Assembly: GCA_965222535.1 (NCBI GenBank)
Contig: OZ244957.1
Location: 2,480,001 to 2,544,000 of the forward strand
Origin: G965222535 sp965222535
GTDB lineage: Bacteria; Pseudomonadota; Gammaproteobacteria; HK1
Direction of reading: 5' to 3'
DNA length: 64,000 bases
A program made the position numbers and the translations under genes. Below the pieces are notes generated by a model. The model did not search any database. It was given only the letters and a program-made list of their open reading frames with translations, and was not told where the DNA came from. Of this stretch, positions 1 to 7,473 are shown one piece after another (position 1 is the first letter of the stretch; each line of letters begins with the position of its first letter).

Positions 1-87
1 TCGCCGCCTCGATTGCTGTGGAATATCCTTTCCGATTACGCAAAAGTCCGATAATTGTTTGAATTCTTTGGTAATGGAGAACGCTTG

Positions 88-411
88 ATGGCCCGTTATC
101 AGATCATATATTGGCAACACATCCCGTCAATGGTGGAAGCCCGAGGTGAAGACGGGGTGCACAAAGTGGAGTTGAGCTTACGCTTCCAGCAGTTGATCGA
201 CTTAGTGGCGATGAAGCAAGGCCTTGCTGGTACCGATGCTTACCTCCAACAATGGCAAAAAAGCCGCCGCAAAAATCTGCCTGGCGGTGCCATTGAAGTA
301 GCGCAAAAGGTAAGCCAACAATTGGAACAACAATTTGAATCGGTGCGCGCAACCGCGTTGCAACAAACGCAGCAAACAACACCTGAACAACCGCCGCCGG
401 GCGTTTCATAG
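88..411 (+). CDS. Virulence_fact-family small conserved protein
   Basis: A 107-residue soluble protein. The N-terminal part (ARYQIIYW, a VELSLRF block, then LAGTDAYLQQW) matches the pattern I know for the Pfam Virulence_fact family, whose members are short and biochemically undefined. The Gln-rich C-terminus looks disordered. I chose ATG 88 over an upstream in-frame codon because GGAGA lies just ahead of it and family members begin close to this Met. No signal peptide or membrane segment is visible. It is followed by a gene-free stretch and then tRNA-Glu, so no operon partner is seen within the window. The family call is from memory of the conserved pattern; the biochemical role is unknown. 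Confidence 0.75.
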   Translation: MARYQIIYWQHIPSMVEARGEDGVHKVELSLRFQQLIDLVAMKQGLAGTDAYLQQWQKSRRKNLPGGAIEVAQKVSQQLEQQFESVRATALQQTQQTTPEQPPPGVS

Positions 412-759
412 GTGTTTTTTCTCCCCTTGTTAGGAGGCGGGGAATAGCGTCCGTCAGCTTGCTGCCGATAACAATCGCTGCGGCGGCAGATGGATAGCCT
501 TGCCGCCACTCCTTTTCAGCATCCACGCGAGATGCTGCCTGACGCATGCAGCTATCGAGGAAGGTATTATCGAGTCCGTGCATTCTGTTGTTGTTGTTGT
601 TGTTGATGTTGGCGGCCTCCCTTTTTCTTAACGAGTGCTTCCAAGTCTCGCGGTGCCTGAAGATAACGAGCTTTCGATAAATGGTGTAAGATGCCAACAA
701 TGCCGCCCGTCTTATACATCTCAGAAGCAGTAGAGAAGCGCCCTGACTTGACCCACGTT
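412..759. other. Gene-free stretch with a (TTG)n microsatellite
   Basis: I see no convincing gene here. A TTG/GTT trinucleotide run of about six to seven units lies near 586-606. Longer reading frames on the minus strand run across the tRNA gene and have no domain-like sequence. Confidence 0.5.
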
Positions 760-832
760 GCTCCCTTCGTCTAGTGGCCCAGGATACCGCCCTCTCACGG
801 CGGTGACAGGGGTTCGAGTCCCCTAGGGAGCG
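760..832 (+). tRNA. tRNA-Glu (anticodon CTC)
   Basis: A complete cloverleaf can be drawn. The acceptor stem GCTCCCT (760-766) pairs with AGGGAGC (825-831). The anticodon stem CCGCC/GGCGG closes the loop CTCTCAC, giving anticodon CTC, and the T arm is GGGG-TTCGAGT-CCCC. The overall sequence resembles bacterial tRNA-Glu. CCA is not encoded. A run of T follows directly (833-839) and may end transcription. CTC reads GAG codons and usually supplements the essential TTC isoacceptor, which would lie elsewhere. Confidence 0.95.
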
Positions 833-877
833 TTTTTTTAAGCACTGGCATGCGGTGGCTGTTTGGCGTATCATTCA

Positions 878-950
878 GATGATCTCACAACCCATCTGAG
901 GGAGCCTGCGCGGCTCATCATGGATGCGGATAGTGAATTTATAAAGTATT
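878..950. repeat. Degenerate partial copy of repeat family R1
   Basis: It begins GATGATCTCACAA, a one-base variant of the R1 terminus. It ends with GATAGTGAATTTATAAAGTATT, which matches the R1 interior. It abuts the full copy at 951, suggesting a nested insertion or an internally deleted older copy. Confidence 0.6.
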
Positions 951-1091
951 GATGATCTCGCAAAATGTCCAATTGAGCCTGTTTTGGCCCTTATTAACGC
1001 CGATAATTAATTAGTAACGTGTTGATACTTATGGATATTATTATTTATAGCGGAACACCCTGAGCAATACATGACGGATTACGCGGTCATC
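951..1091. repeat. R1 repeat (MITE-like), copy a
   Basis: About 141 bp starting GATGATCTCGCAA and ending with a degenerate inverse (TTACGCGGTCATC). The interior shares GTTGATA..TATGGATATTATT with copies at 9541, 28570 and 49729 (the last inverted). It has no coding capacity, as expected of a non-autonomous element. No clear target duplication is visible at this copy. Confidence 0.7.
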
Positions 1092-1096
1092 GTTAT

Positions 1097-1247
1097 GGCA
1101 CCTCGAAAAACTAGCTTCGCTAGCTTTCTGAGGTGCCATGAGGGGCTTGTATATTGGTGGAATGGTTATAAATCAACAACTTACGATACAGATGAGCATA
1201 CTCCTTCCCCCAAACCCCCATCCCGTTGAGGTTTCTCTAGGTTCCCA
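1097..1247. repeat. R2 palindromic repeat, full copy
   Basis: This copy shows the R2 plan. A leading hairpin (CACCTCGAAAAACTAGC, then GCTAGCTTTCTGAGGTGCC) is followed by GGGGCTTGTATATTGG, a TTATAAATCAA..CTTACG block and CCTTCCCCCAAACCCCCATC. It closes on GTTGAGGTTTCTCTAGGTTCCC. The outer CCTCGAAAA and its inverse make the element a long imperfect palindrome. Confidence 0.8.
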
Positions 1248-1461
1248 TTAAAAAGTCTCCTGTCGGGTAAACAAAATATCTGACCCTTCTCCAGCGGACA
1301 AACTGAAAGCACTGCGTGTTTTCTCGCCGCTGGTCTCATCCAAGCGCTGGCGTTGCGACGACGATAGTCACAACCCCCGCTCGCTGTGGCTGGCGCGACC
1401 AAGCCGCTGACGCCCCAGCGCCGTGGAGGCATGTCCATTGTTACGCTTTGTTGGAGTACTG

Positions 1462-1818
1462 ATGGCTGGGTTGGCGATGCTGTTGTTATCGGCGGCAGGT
1501 TGGGCGTGGGAGTACCACTTAGGGCAGTCACGCCATCAACAGCAGGCCAACTTCTGCGATAGCAAAAACGGAGCGCTGGAAATTATCCGGGTATTTACCA
1601 GCTATGGTGCTAGGACAGGCTATTCGGCGCTCGGTCATGCTACTGATTGCAGCACTCGGATCGAAACCTTTACGCCGCTACGCATCCTCAGTGCTGTCAC
1701 TATCAGCACCGGTGAACCGAACCAATACACCTTGTACTTGACTGAGGTTGATATTGAAGGCGGTAGTCGATCCTACCTGCTGACCACTCGCGAAGTGCAT
1801 GAATACACCCAAAACTAA
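1462..1818 (+). CDS. Small exported protein of unknown function
   Basis: About 118 residues. The N-terminus MAGLAMLLLSAAGWAW is a plausible signal peptide or single membrane anchor. The remainder is polar with two cysteines (NFCDS and TDCST) that could form a disulfide in the periplasm. ATG 1462 is chosen because GGAG lies 5 nt upstream; a GTG at 1423 would put 13 extra residues before the hydrophobic segment. I do not recognise the family. It stands alone between an R2 repeat and a hairpin, and its real-gene status rests on the ribosome site plus the signal sequence. Confidence 0.6.
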   Translation: MAGLAMLLLSAAGWAWEYHLGQSRHQQQANFCDSKNGALEIIRVFTSYGARTGYSALGHATDCSTRIETFTPLRILSAVTISTGEPNQYTLYLTEVDIEGGSRSYLLTTREVHEYTQN

Positions 1819-1903
1819 CCACCTGCATCCTGCAGTTAGACGGTAAATCAGGGCGCGTCTCATACCCATCATCGCAAGCTGCCCAACGCCTCAAGCGGCT
1901 CTA

Positions 1904-1931
1904 TTTTTTGCAGCGGGTGAGCTGCAAAAAA
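1904..1931. terminator. Perfect hairpin, possible bidirectional terminator
   Basis: TTTTTTGCAGC, loop GGGTGA, then GCTGCAAAAAA: an 11-bp perfect stem with A/T tracts on both arms. It lies 86 bp after the small exported gene and 77 bp before the next gene, a position that suits a terminator. Confidence 0.55.
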
Positions 1932-2007
1932 CCTACTGTCCAGCGACAGTTGATGCCGCCGCCGCGGTTTTGTTTTTCGTCATATACGGTCAACGAAGGA
2001 CCTCGCT

Positions 2008-3240
2008 ATGCACATTATCCCTCAAATCCAGATCGCCAATAATCAAGTGGTTACCCTGCAACCCAATGCCGCTGTCGATGTCCTCGATGACATTGCTCCA
2101 ATACAAGCAGTGCAAAAAATTGCCGCTCAAGGTGCCGAACAGATCCAGATCATTGATGTTGACGCCGCCCGCCTGCGCAAGCGCAATAACGCCGCTCTGC
2201 TGCGGCAGCTGATCAATGTTTCCGCGGTACCAGTACAGATTGCCGGCGGCATTCGTACGATCACAGCTATCGCCGAATGGCTGGAACAGGGCGCTGACAG
2301 TGTTGTTCTTGGCACCGTGGCGATTCAGGACCCAACGCTGGTATCCGAAGCCGCGAATCGCTACCCGGGCGCTATCTTCGTCAACATCGCCACCAAGGGT
2401 GGGTTAGTCATGATCGATGGTTGGTGTACCCAAACTGCGTTTCGTCCGCAGGATATCGTCTATGATTTGCAATTAAGCGAGGTTGCCGGGATTATCCATA
2501 CTGATATCGACCGCTTCTATGATCGCTCGGTATCGTTAGCACTGACGATGGAAATAAGCAAAGACTTGGTGATCCCAGTGTACTCAAGCGGCACCGTACA
2601 CGACCTTGAAGATATATCGACGCTGCAATTCCTGCCAAATCTGCATGGTGCCCTGATAAGCCGTCCGCTGTTTGACGGCAGCTTTGAACTCAAGGACGCA
2701 CTGGCGCTGATCGCCAAAAACAAGATCGAACGGCAACAAAAACCCGATGCCAGTGAGTCGGCACCAAGTGCCATGCAAAGTATCCAGCGTGGCATCAAGC
2801 TCTACCTGTCCGGCTATAATCTGTTACCTGTGGTACGCTGGTGGAACCGCCAACTGCGCCAAGCGATAACACAAGACAACCACTATGTGGAAGTATTGAT
2901 CCCGCAGGAGGATTTAGACGCAGCAGCACCACACAGCGACTCAAGAGCCGATGTGCAGCGACTTGCTTATCAACAAGCGATGGATGCTGCCGATGCGTTG
3001 TTGGTGCTGCTGGATGGGATTGAGAACGAGGCTTGGACTGGTTTTGAATGCGGCTATGCGCGCGCCAACGGGAAGTATCTGATTGGGGTGATGTCGAAGC
3101 AGCCCAATCCGCTGAACGAGCGCTTTGCGATGCTGTGCGATGAAGTCGTGATCCACGAGTCAAGCGATGACCTACAAGCGACGCTGGAGACAATCGCGCG
3201 CGAAGTAAATTCTCGGTTGCTACAACATCAAATTGGCTGA
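2008..3240 (+). CDS. HisA-like barrel fused to a nucleoside 2-deoxyribosyltransferase-like domain
   Basis: 410 residues, two domains. Residues 1-240 follow the HisA (ProFAR isomerase) beta/alpha barrel. They keep the phosphate-binding stretch VQIAGGIRT..EWLEQGADSVVLGT (about 76-103) and the HTDID segment (164-168). Both catalytic aspartates of HisA appear lost: PAIDL is PQIQI (Gln at 8), and the SLDTRGG equivalent is NIATKGG (Ala at 128). Residues about 263-400 resemble nucleoside 2-deoxyribosyltransferases: LYLSGY at the start, then ADALLVLLDG and TGFECGYARANGK, where Glu347 sits at the nucleophile position. AAGGA lies 8-9 nt before the ATG. A normal HisA is about 245 residues and unfused. 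The likely role is binding or hydrolysis of an N-glycoside rather than histidine synthesis; this is inference. Confidence 0.75.
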   Translation: MHIIPQIQIANNQVVTLQPNAAVDVLDDIAPIQAVQKIAAQGAEQIQIIDVDAARLRKRNNAALLRQLINVSAVPVQIAGGIRTITAIAEWLEQGADSVVLGTVAIQDPTLVSEAANRYPGAIFVNIATKGGLVMIDGWCTQTAFRPQDIVYDLQLSEVAGIIHTDIDRFYDRSVSLALTMEISKDLVIPVYSSGTVHDLEDISTLQFLPNLHGALISRPLFDGSFELKDALALIAKNKIERQQKPDASESAPSAMQSIQRGIKLYLSGYNLLPVVRWWNRQLRQAITQDNHYVEVLIPQEDLDAAAPHSDSRADVQRLAYQQAMDAADALLVLLDGIENEAWTGFECGYARANGKYLIGVMSKQPNPLNERFAMLCDEVVIHESSDDLQATLETIAREVNSRLLQHQIG

Positions 3241-3398
3241 CCCCAAGACAACAACACCAACCGCTTCATGGCATTGAGGGCGGTCTCAACCGCCTATGTG
3301 CACGTTAATTGAGCGCTGCGCAAGGCGACTGCAATCCTCAGGCCAACCAGCACAGTGCTCACAATCAACATTCGATACAAGGTCCAACCACACTTACG

Positions 3399-4691
3399 AT
3401 GAATCATAGCACGCCTCCCGAGGTGGCCCTCCTCGCCTCAGGGCACTCAAGCCCTCAATCAACCGCCACCGCTGACGCCAGTGGTCTGATGGCGGTGCTG
3501 ACGCAGGTCAGCTTCGCCTCGTTGGATCTAGAGCCGGTGTTGCAGCAAGCACTCGAGGCGGCTGACTTCAAATACTGTACCCCGGTGCAGATGAAAGCGC
3601 TGCCGCATGCTTTGGCGGCGCTCGATATTGAAGCGCGCGCAGAGACCGGCACCGGCAAAACCTTGGTTTTCTTGCTCGCTGCGATGAATCGGCTGCTGCG
3701 CATACCGGCGGTGTCGGAGGGGAACGCCTCGAGCAGCGTTCCAAGGGCTTTGATCATTGCTCCGACACGCGAACTGGCGGTGCAGATCCACCGCGATGCG
3801 TTGCTGCTCAGCAAGCACACCAATTTACGCCTCGCCTTGGCTTTCGGTGGCATTGACTACCACAAACAGCGCGCCACCATCGCTGCTGGAGTGGATATTC
3901 TGATCGGCACTCCAGGACGGTTGATTGATTACCTGAAGCAAGGCGTATATACCCTGAAGCATATCCAAGTGGCGGTGATCGATGAAGCTGATCGCCTGTT
4001 TGATCTCGGCTTCGTGCGCAGCCTGCGTTATTTGCTGCGCCGCATGCCGCCTGCGACGCAGCGCTTGAACATGCTGTTTTCGGCGACTCTGTCGCACCGG
4101 GTATCGGAATTGGCCTATGAGCATATGAACGCCCCGATCAGTATCAGCACCACTTCCGCAGACTGCAACGTCGGTGCCGAAAGCATCCAGCACTCGCTTT
4201 TTCACGTCGCTACCGAGGGCAAGCTGCCACTGTTGCTGCGCTTGTTGGAGTGGATTGGCCCGGAGCCGCGCGTGATTGTTTTTTTTAACGTGAAATTTGA
4301 GTTGGAGCGCATCGATCGCCAACTGAGAGCGAAAGGGCATGCGGTAGGGACTCTGAGTGGCAATGTTCCCCAAGTGAAGCGCATGGCACGGCTTGAGCGC
4401 TTCAGACAGGCGCAGTTGTCGTTACTGCTCGCTACCGATGTGGCCGCCAGAGGGTTGCACATAGCCGACGTCAGCTACGTTATTAACTACGATTTGCCGC
4501 AAGATGCGGAGAGTTATATTCATCGCACTGGACGCACCGGGCGCATCGGCGCAGCAGGCTATGCGATCAGCTTGTGCTGTGAGAGATGGTGCTATTCGCT
4601 ACAAGAAATCGAGCAACTGATCGGGCGGCGCATCCCGGTGATCGTGCCAACCGATGAATTTCAGCAGATCCGCTCAATACGTGGAACCTAG
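3399..4691 (+). CDS. rhlB: DEAD-box RNA helicase RhlB, short C-terminus
   Basis: ATP-dependent RNA helicase, 430 residues from ATG 3399. Motifs in order: CTPVQ (Q motif), AETGTGKT (81-88), PTREL, GG and TPGR, DEAD (195-198), SAT, then the second RecA domain ending HRTGRTGR. Blocks such as RRMPPATQRLNMLFSATLS and LLATDVAARGLHI match E. coli RhlB closely. RhlB unwinds structured RNA for the degradosome. The basic C-terminal tail of E. coli RhlB is missing: the frame stops in an R2 repeat beginning near 4682, so insertion probably replaced the tail. The first ~35 residues are Ser/Thr-rich and low complexity. A TTG at 3309 is an alternative, less likely start. Confidence 0.92.
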   Translation: MNHSTPPEVALLASGHSSPQSTATADASGLMAVLTQVSFASLDLEPVLQQALEAADFKYCTPVQMKALPHALAALDIEARAETGTGKTLVFLLAAMNRLLRIPAVSEGNASSSVPRALIIAPTRELAVQIHRDALLLSKHTNLRLALAFGGIDYHKQRATIAAGVDILIGTPGRLIDYLKQGVYTLKHIQVAVIDEADRLFDLGFVRSLRYLLRRMPPATQRLNMLFSATLSHRVSELAYEHMNAPISISTTSADCNVGAESIQHSLFHVATEGKLPLLLRLLEWIGPEPRVIVFFNVKFELERIDRQLRAKGHAVGTLSGNVPQVKRMARLERFRQAQLSLLLATDVAARGLHIADVSYVINYDLPQDAESYIHRTGRTGRIGAAGYAISLCCERWCYSLQEIEQLIGRRIPVIVPTDEFQQIRSIRGT

Positions 4692-4749
4692 AAAAACCGT
4701 CAATGGGATGGGGTTTGGGGAAAGGGCACCGAACACCTGTAACTTAAAT
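4682..4749. repeat. R2 half-copy at the rhlB stop codon
   Basis: GGAACCTAGAAAAACC..GGGATGGGG..GGGGAAAGGG..CACCTGTAACTTA is the inverted right half of R2. The rhlB TAG stop lies inside it. It is oriented opposite to the half-copy at 9768, so the pair flanks the nucleotide cluster as outward-facing inverted repeats. Confidence 0.7.
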
Positions 4750-4754
4750 CGTGT

Positions 4755-5351
4755 TCACTTGGATGCAGTTATTTCACCAGATAAATTCTCTAGCCACGTG
4801 CCTGCTACCCGAAGGTCAGTATCCTCAGAATTTATCTCCAGAATCTTACACTGCGCTGGCAGGTGCTTGAGAACATTTTCTATGGATTGGCTGAGTGCCC
4901 TAACAAATCCTATACTGATCCCGCTTTCGGTTTTCCGACCTCTGCTCAGGATACGTTGCAATTCAACCTCGGGGCTGCACCGACACCAGATCACGATCCT
5001 TGGATACCCTAATTCTTTCCTTATTTCAGCGTAGATGTCCTTGAAGATATCCGCCCGCTTCCCTGAGAGCCCAATATCACAATAGGCTAGATCTAGATCA
5101 AAAGAATGATCCAGCAGGCTGTTCCCGGGATCATTCAGCGACAGTTTTGCGAAGTGGTAGTGTTGCAAAAGGAAGCTGACCTCGGTTTCAAAAACAAACT
5201 GCCCTGGGTTTGAATAGAATGCCGACCAATAGGGGTTAATTGAATGATCCTCATAAACTGCAGAGCCCCCTGTAGATAGTGTCTTTACCAAGGTTGTTTT
5301 CCCCGAGGCAATACCACCGATAATTTCTATGAGATCAGGGGCTATCTTCAT
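4755..5351 (-). CDS. Deoxynucleoside kinase family protein
   Basis: 198 residues. The P-loop GGIASGKT (12-19) is followed by the dNK-type sequence EDHSINPYWSAFYSNP, then a QHYHF helix and LLDHSFDLD, which matches the dRS-like substrate site of deoxyadenosine/deoxyguanosine kinases. Such enzymes phosphorylate deoxynucleosides to dNMPs in the cytosol. AAGGA about 10 nt before the ATG lies in the end of the upstream gene, and only 6 nt separate the two, so this is the last gene of the operon that begins at 9539. Which base it prefers cannot be read from sequence. In this setting a dG- or dA-type kinase would supply PurZ substrate; that is inference. Confidence 0.8.
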   Translation of the reverse strand: MKIAPDLIEIIGGIASGKTTLVKTLSTGGSAVYEDHSINPYWSAFYSNPGQFVFETEVSFLLQHYHFAKLSLNDPGNSLLDHSFDLDLAYCDIGLSGKRADIFKDIYAEIRKELGYPRIVIWCRCSPEVELQRILSRGRKTESGISIGFVRALSQSIENVLKHLPAQCKILEINSEDTDLRVAGTWLENLSGEITASK

Positions 5352-5357
5352 GTTGGG

Positions 5358-6395
5358 TTAATCCTTGGTTTTTTTCTGATCTTCCACCAAAACAGGATCG
5401 GTGCTGTCGGGTTGTATAGCCGGATCATTAGCATTTGTTTCAACTACAGTCGTATTTGAATCATGGCTATTGGGTTTGGCTTCCAATAATTTCTTTTGTG
5501 TTTCGTGATGTGTTTTTTGTACTTGGTTAAGCAACTGTTGCGTTTCTTTGTATAAATCAATCGCGGAGGTATGTACGCCATGTACGAATGTAACCATTGC
5601 TATAATAAATACGGCTATTGCTATAAGGGTTCCGACATTAATCCATCTTGCCCATTTCTCGGCATTCTTCGCAGATTCTTTGGCTTTCTCCACCGATTCC
5701 TTAGCATCCTTTGCAGATGCTACCGCACAATCGAGTTCTCCCTTAAATGCGCTTACGACTCCAGAGCTGTAAATACAGGCTTTTTTAAAGTATTCATCAG
5801 CATCGCGTTGTTCTGTGTAATGGTCTGGCTTCAATTGTTCAGGTCTTTCGCACCCATCTCTTTCCCAATACTCCAATCTGCTGAACTTCGTGAATTCCAC
5901 CATAATTAATCCTTCTCCGCCAGTAAATCTATAGTTGTTTCCGGTAAGGTTGTGGAGAGGGATCAGTAGGCGACCAGAAAACCCAGGTTGAACCATAGGG
6001 CCTGTACCCAGTAAGATCCCTTTGTGAATATATTGAATGGAAAGATTAAACCGTGCTCCAATATACTCAGGTAACCGAAACTCTTCCTTAAGCAAGATAT
6101 AGGTAATGGAGTTCTTTGGAATCAGTATTTCTCTCCCTTTATCGATATATATTTTTTCGCGTTTTTCTGTATGTCCCATACCGGCTGCTTTCCAATAATG
6201 AAGTTCTCCTAAGAACTTCATTTGGTAACATCCCGCCTTCAATTGTGATGGATGGTATGTCGATACCAAACACCCCTCTCTAGCGTATTTATCGATGTGG
6301 ACAGTGTTTAATAGTGCAGGCTCAATTTTAGGAAATGGGTCCCGGCGGTAAACTCTTTTCTTATCCCATGGTGGGTTGTCATTCGTATCCGACAA
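5358..6395 (-). CDS. Membrane-anchored dCTP deaminase/dUTPase-like protein
   Basis: 345 residues. Residues about 45-172 resemble the dCTP deaminase/dUTPase trimer fold: REILIPKNSITYILLKEE, LPEYIGARFNLS, HKGILLGTG, QPGFSGRLLIPLHN, GGEGLIMVEF. The Glu of the deaminase LEisN motif is not apparent (LIPLHN), so deamination is doubtful; dNTP pyrophosphatase or nucleotide-sensor roles remain possible. A coiled segment (about 215-250) leads to one membrane helix (252-272), another short coil and a charged tail. A membrane-tethered member of this fold is unusual. The start is TTG 6395 with a GGGGG run upstream; there is no nearby ATG. It lies 28 nt after the PurZ-like gene and 6 nt before the kinase gene. 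Confidence 0.7.
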   Translation of the reverse strand: MSDTNDNPPWDKKRVYRRDPFPKIEPALLNTVHIDKYAREGCLVSTYHPSQLKAGCYQMKFLGELHYWKAAGMGHTEKREKIYIDKGREILIPKNSITYILLKEEFRLPEYIGARFNLSIQYIHKGILLGTGPMVQPGFSGRLLIPLHNLTGNNYRFTGGEGLIMVEFTKFSRLEYWERDGCERPEQLKPDHYTEQRDADEYFKKACIYSSGVVSAFKGELDCAVASAKDAKESVEKAKESAKNAEKWARWINVGTLIAIAVFIIAMVTFVHGVHTSAIDLYKETQQLLNQVQKTHHETQKKLLEAKPNSHDSNTTVVETNANDPAIQPDSTDPVLVEDQKKTKD

Positions 6396-6423
6396 TTCAG
6401 GTGCCCCCAGCTAATCTGGTATC

Positions 6424-7473
6424 CTAAGCAGCAACTGTATTTACCCAGCCGTAGCTCGGTCGTTTGATCATGGCTCCAGAGACAGGCCCGGTCCCGACGA
6501 CATCAATGGACGTGGAAAGCATCCCCTCTATTGCAAGGACCGCCTGCAGGGCAGGTTCGGATAAGGTATTTTGCCCGTGGATGCGGTAGTCAAAATAATC
6601 CACGTGGTTGAGCACTGTGAGGGTCGGGAGGTTGTGTCGGATGGCTGACTGTACGATCCGACTGTCGAACCGGGCAATCCGTCTGATCCTGCCGGTGACA
6701 CTGGTATATTCGGTCAATGGACTGGCAGAGCCGCTAAGCCGGGTGACGTCATCCCAGGTGGTTTCGTTGGGTAAATCGCCGGAGTTGCCGCCGACCCGTA
6801 TCGGGAAAGCCCGCAATACCAATACAATGCAATCAACCGCCAACGGGCTTATGCCGACCTCTGACAGCACCCCGGCAGCGGTGGTATCGCGGCTGGTTGT
6901 GTGGGGATACCCCCCGGAATGCAGGAGAGAGAGTCCAAACCCCTGGGTGCCTTCAAGGATGATCCGTTGTTGCGTGGCCAATGCAGCCGCGATAATGTTG
7001 CAAAGGTCGTCTCTGACAAACTCCTTTAGGCTGCTGGTCGCTGCAAACTGCAAGCCAGGTTCCCTCATCGCCCGCCGTGCCACGGCAACCCCAACGCCTT
7101 GTACGGTAGAGCCGATCCGTCCCCCCAGACCTTGTTCGCGTTCGGCGTCCTTCATTGCCTGATCAACCACAACCGCATCCGGGTGTATCAGCAGCCGATC
7201 GGGCCCGATACCCAATGCCGATATCTCTTCTTGAAGAACTTCCTCGTCAATGTAGAATCCCGCAGGGATAACCCCGATGACACTCTCCAGAAGACAAGGG
7301 GTGGGGATCTGGCGTAATAGCAGCGGCCCCGCCCCTAGATCAACGGTGTGTCCAGAATTCGCACCACCGACGCGAATCGCCATACTGGCACCCTGTTGGT
7401 GCGCCAGCCAGTGGGCGACTTTGCCCTTTCCTTCCGAGCCGTATTGCCCGCCAACGACGATGCTAACGGTCAT
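6424..7473 (-). CDS. Short adenylosuccinate synthetase family enzyme, PurZ-like
   Basis: 349 residues, the length of archaeal/phage members rather than the ~430-residue bacterial PurA. Family motifs are present: GGQYGSEGKGK (8-18), GGANSGHT (36-43, His42), GRIGSTVQGVG, EGTQGFGLSL, YPHTTSRDTTA, TGRIRR and LNHVD. The catalytic Asp of PurA (GDEGKGK, Asp13 in E. coli) is Ser13 here; its codon is TCG, complement of 7435-7437. That substitution marks phage PurZ, which joins aspartate to dGMP on the way to 2,6-diaminopurine deoxynucleotide. The start overlaps the upstream stop by 4 nt (ATGA), so the two are translationally coupled. The enzyme family is sure. The dGMP substrate is inferred from the substitution and the deoxynucleotide-enzyme neighbours. 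Confidence 0.85.
   Translation of the reverse strand: MTVSIVVGGQYGSEGKGKVAHWLAHQQGASMAIRVGGANSGHTVDLGAGPLLLRQIPTPCLLESVIGVIPAGFYIDEEVLQEEISALGIGPDRLLIHPDAVVVDQAMKDAEREQGLGGRIGSTVQGVGVAVARRAMREPGLQFAATSSLKEFVRDDLCNIIAAALATQQRIILEGTQGFGLSLLHSGGYPHTTSRDTTAAGVLSEVGISPLAVDCIVLVLRAFPIRVGGNSGDLPNETTWDDVTRLSGSASPLTEYTSVTGRIRRIARFDSRIVQSAIRHNLPTLTVLNHVDYFDYRIHGQNTLSEPALQAVLAIEGMLSTSIDVVGTGPVSGAMIKRPSYGWVNTVAA

Noticed and set aside
104..874. 256-residue minus-strand frame
   Set aside because: It covers the Virulence_fact gene, the TTG run and the tRNA gene in antisense, and shows no domain-like sequence.
6424..7473. Plain annotation as housekeeping PurA
   Set aside because: The protein is about 80 residues shorter than bacterial PurA, has Ser in place of the catalytic Asp and sits in a deoxynucleotide operon. 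PurA remains possible in family terms, but not as a simple call.
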